From NCBI RefSeq assembly GCF_036416795.1, contig NZ_CP143867.1, positions 5,634,001 through 5,698,000 of the forward strand: DNA of 64,000 nucleotides. Direction: 5' to 3'. The position numbers and the translations under genes are program-made. The notes under the pieces were generated by a model that saw only the letters and a program-made list of their open reading frames with translations, had not been told where the DNA came from and did no database searches. Shown one piece after another: positions 60,858-64,000 of the stretch; the stretch's first letter is position 1, and each line of letters begins with the position of its first letter. Source of the stretch: Bacteroides sp. MSB163. GTDB lineage: Bacteria; Bacteroidota; Bacteroidia; Bacteroidales; Bacteroidaceae.

Positions 60858-63017
60858 ATGAAAATTAGAACCTACTTAGTAGCGCTAGCAGCGCTGGCGT
60901 TCGGCTCTACAGCACGTGCCGACGAAGGAATGTGGTTACTGCAACTGATGAAACAGCAGAACTCCATTGAGTTGATGAAAAAACAAGGTTTGAAACTGGA
61001 AGCGGATGATTTGTACAATCCGAATGGAGTATCACTGAAAGATGCTGTAGGTATCTTTGGCGGTGGTTGTACAGGTGAAATCATCTCGCCGGAAGGGCTG
61101 ATTCTGACAAACCATCATTGCGGATACGCTTCTATCCAGCAGCATAGCAGCGTGGAACATGACTACCTGACCGATGGTTTCTGGGCAAAAAACCGTGGTG
61201 AGGAATTGCCTACTCCGGGATTGAAATTCCAGTTCGTTGACCGTATCGAAGACATTACGGACATCATAAACCAAAAGATCGCTGCCGGTGAAGTAACTGA
61301 AGTAAATGCACTCACCCGCCCGTTCCTCAATAAACTGGCTAAAGAATTGTTCGAGAAGAGCGATCTGAAAGGTAAAAAAGGCATCGAAGTACAAGCTTTG
61401 CCGTTCTATGCCGGAAATAAATTCTATTTGTTCTATAAGAAGGTGTACACAGACGTACGTATGGTAGCCGCACCTCCTTCTTCTGTAGGCAAATTTGGTG
61501 GTGAAACGGATAACTGGATGTGGCCCCGCCACACGGGTGACTTCTCCATGTTCCGTATCTATGCCGATGCTAACGGTGATCCCGCAGAATACGCAGCATC
61601 AAATGTACCTTTGAAGACCCCCAAATATCTGCCTATCTCTATCAAGGGACTGGAAGAAGGCGACTATGCCATGATCATGGGTTTCCCCGGAAGCACAAGC
61701 CGTTACCTCACCGTATCGGAAGTAAAGGAACGTATGGAAGCACAGAATCAACCGCGTATCACTATACGTGGCGCACGCCTCGCCGTGTTGAAAGAAGTGA
61801 TGGCTGCCAGCGACAAAACTCGTATTCAATATGCCAACAAGTATGCCGGCAGCAGCAATTACTGGAAGAACTCCATCGGTATGAATAAAGCGATCATTGA
61901 TAATGATGTACTGGGTACAAAGGCAGAACAGGAGAAGAAATTCGCAGAATTCGCTAAAGGTAAACCGGAGTATGAAGGTGTGGTAGAAAAAATCGATGCC
62001 ATTGTAAACCGGACAATGCCGGTGACCGGTCAGTATTACTACCTGATGGAAGCATTCAGTGGTGCCATTGAATTCGGTAGCCCGTACATGGTTATGGATA
62101 ACCTGAAAAAGGGATTGGAAGAAAAGAACGACTCTCTCATCAATAAGTCTCTCGAACAGTTGAAAGAGGTCTTTGCTGACATCCATAATAAAGACTACGA
62201 TCATGAAGTAGACCGCAAAGTAGCCAAAGCTATCTTCCCGGTATATGCCGAAATTATTCCGGCAGAACAACGCCCGGCTTTCTACCAGGTTATTGAAAAA
62301 GAGTTTAAAGGCGACTATAATGCCTATATCGATGCCATGTATGACAATTCCATCCTGGCAAACCAGGCCAACTTTGACAAGTTCATCAAAAAACCTACGG
62401 TAAAAGCTATCGAAAAGGATCTGGCAACTCAATATTCACGCGCCAAGATTGAAAAACTGATGTCACTGGCACAGGAACTGAACAGTACTTCCCAAGAACT
62501 GGCATTGCTGCACAAAGCATACATCCGCGGACTGGGCGAAATGAAAGAACCCGTTCCTTCTTATCCGGACGCTAACTTTACCATTCGACTGACGTATGGT
62601 AACGTGAAATCATACAACCCGCGTGATGCCGTACATTACAAGTACTACACTACTACGGACGGTATTCTGGAAAAGGAAAATCCCGAAGACCGTGAATTCG
62701 TAGTTCCTGCCAAACTGAAGGAGCTGATACTGAAAAAAGACTTCGGACGTTATGCTCTGCCCAACGGTGATATGCCGGTTTGCTTCCTCAGCACAAACGA
62801 CATCACCGGTGGTAACTCCGGTAGCCCCGTGCTGAATGCAAACGGTGAATTAATCGGTACTGCTTTCGATGGCAACTGGGAGTCTCTCAGCGGTGACATC
62901 AATTTTGATAATAACCTGCAACGTTGTATCAATCTGGACATCCGCTATGTACTGTTCATCCTTGAAAAACTGGGAGGATGCGAACATTTGATTAAAGAAA
63001 TGAACATAGTTGAGTAA
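60858..63017 (+). CDS. S46 dipeptidyl-peptidase (DPP7-like)
   Basis: This 719-residue periplasmic peptidase releases dipeptides from peptide N-termini. The start is at 60858, giving a signal peptide ending STARA just before DEGMW, the usual mature N-terminus of the family. The catalytic His is in LILTNHHCGYASIQ and the Ser in ITGGNSGSPVLNANGE. The specificity position after the catalytic Ser reads AFDGNWES, with Gly where DPP11 has Arg, so a DPP7-like preference for hydrophobic P1 residues is expected. It is complete and lies ahead of a second S46 gene. Confidence 0.93.
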   Translation: MKIRTYLVALAALAFGSTARADEGMWLLQLMKQQNSIELMKKQGLKLEADDLYNPNGVSLKDAVGIFGGGCTGEIISPEGLILTNHHCGYASIQQHSSVEHDYLTDGFWAKNRGEELPTPGLKFQFVDRIEDITDIINQKIAAGEVTEVNALTRPFLNKLAKELFEKSDLKGKKGIEVQALPFYAGNKFYLFYKKVYTDVRMVAAPPSSVGKFGGETDNWMWPRHTGDFSMFRIYADANGDPAEYAASNVPLKTPKYLPISIKGLEEGDYAMIMGFPGSTSRYLTVSEVKERMEAQNQPRITIRGARLAVLKEVMAASDKTRIQYANKYAGSSNYWKNSIGMNKAIIDNDVLGTKAEQEKKFAEFAKGKPEYEGVVEKIDAIVNRTMPVTGQYYYLMEAFSGAIEFGSPYMVMDNLKKGLEEKNDSLINKSLEQLKEVFADIHNKDYDHEVDRKVAKAIFPVYAEIIPAEQRPAFYQVIEKEFKGDYNAYIDAMYDNSILANQANFDKFIKKPTVKAIEKDLATQYSRAKIEKLMSLAQELNSTSQELALLHKAYIRGLGEMKEPVPSYPDANFTIRLTYGNVKSYNPRDAVHYKYYTTTDGILEKENPEDREFVVPAKLKELILKKDFGRYALPNGDMPVCFLSTNDITGGNSGSPVLNANGELIGTAFDGNWESLSGDINFDNNLQRCINLDIRYVLFILEKLGGCEHLIKEMNIVE

Positions 63018-63050
63018 CAGACCACTCTATTGGGGAATGACTCTATAAGT

Positions 63051-63120
63051 GAATAGGAATGAAGTAACGAGTGAATTAGGTTCAATCGTTACTTCATTCC
63101 TATTCAGCCGTTACTTCATT
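63051..63120. repeat. Word-repeat hairpin element, CGTTACTTCATT word
   Basis: GAATAGGAATGAAGTAACGA (63051-63070) is the exact complement of 63086-63105, a 20-bp perfect stem. A second direct copy CGTTACTTCATT (63109-63120) competes for the same 5' arm over 12 bases. It lies between the two S46 genes and could terminate or modulate readthrough. Confidence 0.8.
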
Positions 63121-63156
63121 ATCCCCCCCTTAAAAACCCTTCTAAAGCACTTTTGT

Positions 63157-64000
63157 ATGAGAAGAATTTTACTTTCATTATTTATTACATCCGCCGGGCT
63201 ATTCGCCCGCGCCGACGAAGGCATGTGGATGCTGACCGATCTGCAAAAGCAGAACGAAGTCGCTATGACAGAACTGGGATTACTAATCCCGGTGAACCAG
63301 ATTTATAATCCTGACGGCATCGCCCTGAAAGATGCAGTGGTTCACTTCGGTGGCGGTTGCACAGGCGAAGTGATCTCTGCCGAAGGATTGGTACTGACCA
63401 ATCATCATTGTGGCTATGGTTCTATCCAACAGCACAGTACAGTGGAGCATGACTATCTGACAGATGGATTCTGGGCAATGAACCGCGAAGAAGAGCTTCC
63501 CTGTAAAGGACTTACCATTACTTACATTGATGAAATCCTGGATGTAACAGACTACGTCAACGAACAGTTGAAGATAGATCCGGATCCCAACGGTACAAAC
63601 TACCTGTCGCCCAAATACCTGAAGGAAGTAGCCGAGCGCTTCTCTTCCGAACAAGGCATTGCCCTGACACCGGGACGCAAGCTCGAACTGAAAGCTTTTT
63701 ACGGTGGTAACCGCTACTACCTGTTTGTTAAAACCACTTACAGTGACATCCGTATGGTAGGTGCACCCCCTTCTTCTATAGGTAAATTCGGAGCGGATAC
63801 CGATAACTGGATGTGGCCGCGGCATACGGGTGACTTCTCTTTGTTCCGCATATATGCCGACAAGGACGGAAATCCGGTGGAATACTCCAAGGATAATGTT
63901 CCCCTGAAAGTGAAAAAGCATCTTACCATCAGCCTTGCCGGCTACAAAGAAGGCGACTTTACTTTCGTCATGGGATTCCCCGGACGCAACTGGCGCTATA
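63157..64000 (+). CDS. Second S46 dipeptidyl-peptidase, cut by window end
   Basis: The frame opens at ATG 63157 and runs to the window end, giving 281 residues so far. It begins MRRILLSLFITSAGLFARAD, a signal peptide, then DEGMWM, followed by LTNHHCGYGSIQQHSTVEHD with the catalytic His, and IGKFGADTDNWMWPRHTGDF. It is clearly a paralogue of the peptidase just upstream. The catalytic Ser and the specificity position lie outside the window, so DPP7 or DPP11 type cannot be told. Confidence 0.93.
   Translation, partial: MRRILLSLFITSAGLFARADEGMWMLTDLQKQNEVAMTELGLLIPVNQIYNPDGIALKDAVVHFGGGCTGEVISAEGLVLTNHHCGYGSIQQHSTVEHDYLTDGFWAMNREEELPCKGLTITYIDEILDVTDYVNEQLKIDPDPNGTNYLSPKYLKEVAERFSSEQGIALTPGRKLELKAFYGGNRYYLFVKTTYSDIRMVGAPPSSIGKFGADTDNWMWPRHTGDFSLFRIYADKDGNPVEYSKDNVPLKVKKHLTISLAGYKEGDFTFVMGFPGRNWRY

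Overview
The window reads as chromosomal DNA of a gut Bacteroides or a close Bacteroidales relative. The evidence is the repeated promoter element TAnnTTTG (usually TATCTTTG), a capsular polysaccharide locus headed by upxY/upxZ behind a promoter flanked by inverted repeats, a pyrophosphate-dependent phosphofructokinase, an anaerobic sulfatase-maturating enzyme, S46 dipeptidyl-peptidases and many lipoproteins and small outer-membrane barrels. I do not name a species. No tRNA, rRNA, CRISPR array or intact insertion sequence was seen.

Region 1 (about 1-18.2 kb, minus strand) is a capsule operon read right to left: upxY, upxZ, an acyl carrier protein, a ketoacyl-ACP synthase III, an SDR reductase, an FrhB-type iron-sulfur protein fused to a hexapeptide acyltransferase, an aldo/keto reductase, a Wzx flippase, then a polysaccharide pyruvyl transferase, a GT4 glycosyltransferase, an EpsG/Wzy-like polymerase and ManC. 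Between the flippase and the pyruvyl transferase sits a 5.2 kb cassette that is mostly in the opposite orientation and visibly richer in GC: a frameshifted HTH regulator, a palindrome that could be its operator, a protein of unknown function, a Twinkle/T7-gp4-like primase-helicase, a DUF4248 protein, an HU-like protein, a 34-residue 'smalltalk' peptide and a T7-lysozyme-type amidase. This cassette is the best candidate for an undescribed system.

Region 2 (18.2-22.6 kb) holds a 205-bp invertible promoter segment with perfect 19-bp inverted repeats. As sequenced the promoter points away from the capsule genes (capsule OFF) and toward a plus-strand dlt-like operon: adenylating enzyme, carrier protein, MBOAT acyltransferase and DltD-like SGNH protein. 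Two of those four genes carry both a frameshift and an internal deletion.

Region 3 (22.6-64 kb) is mostly core genome: a GH25 lysozyme, PFP, acyltransferases, a nitrilase-family amidase, an alpha-2-macroglobulin/PBP1C pair, a NagB-LmbE fusion whose NagB active site is degraded, a probable amidase carrying a golvesin-type insertion, a histidine kinase with a Cys-rich PAS domain, YgiQ, a ParE-type toxin-antitoxin pair, Mfd, a polyprenol-phosphate mannosyltransferase, dihydroorotase coupled to a free-standing MetH activation domain, two paralogous barrel proteins with a lipoprotein, an ECF sigma factor operon, a metallophosphoesterase, a PlsC-type acyltransferase, a DUF4369 lipoprotein, the sulfatase-maturating enzyme and tandem S46 peptidases, the last cut by the window end.

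Five intergenic regions (near 8.7, 26.3, 52.3, 57.7 and 63.1 kb) share one design: a short word present in several direct copies plus inverted copies, so that one arm has two or more competing pairing partners. The words mostly differ from place to place. I know of no described element that explains them.
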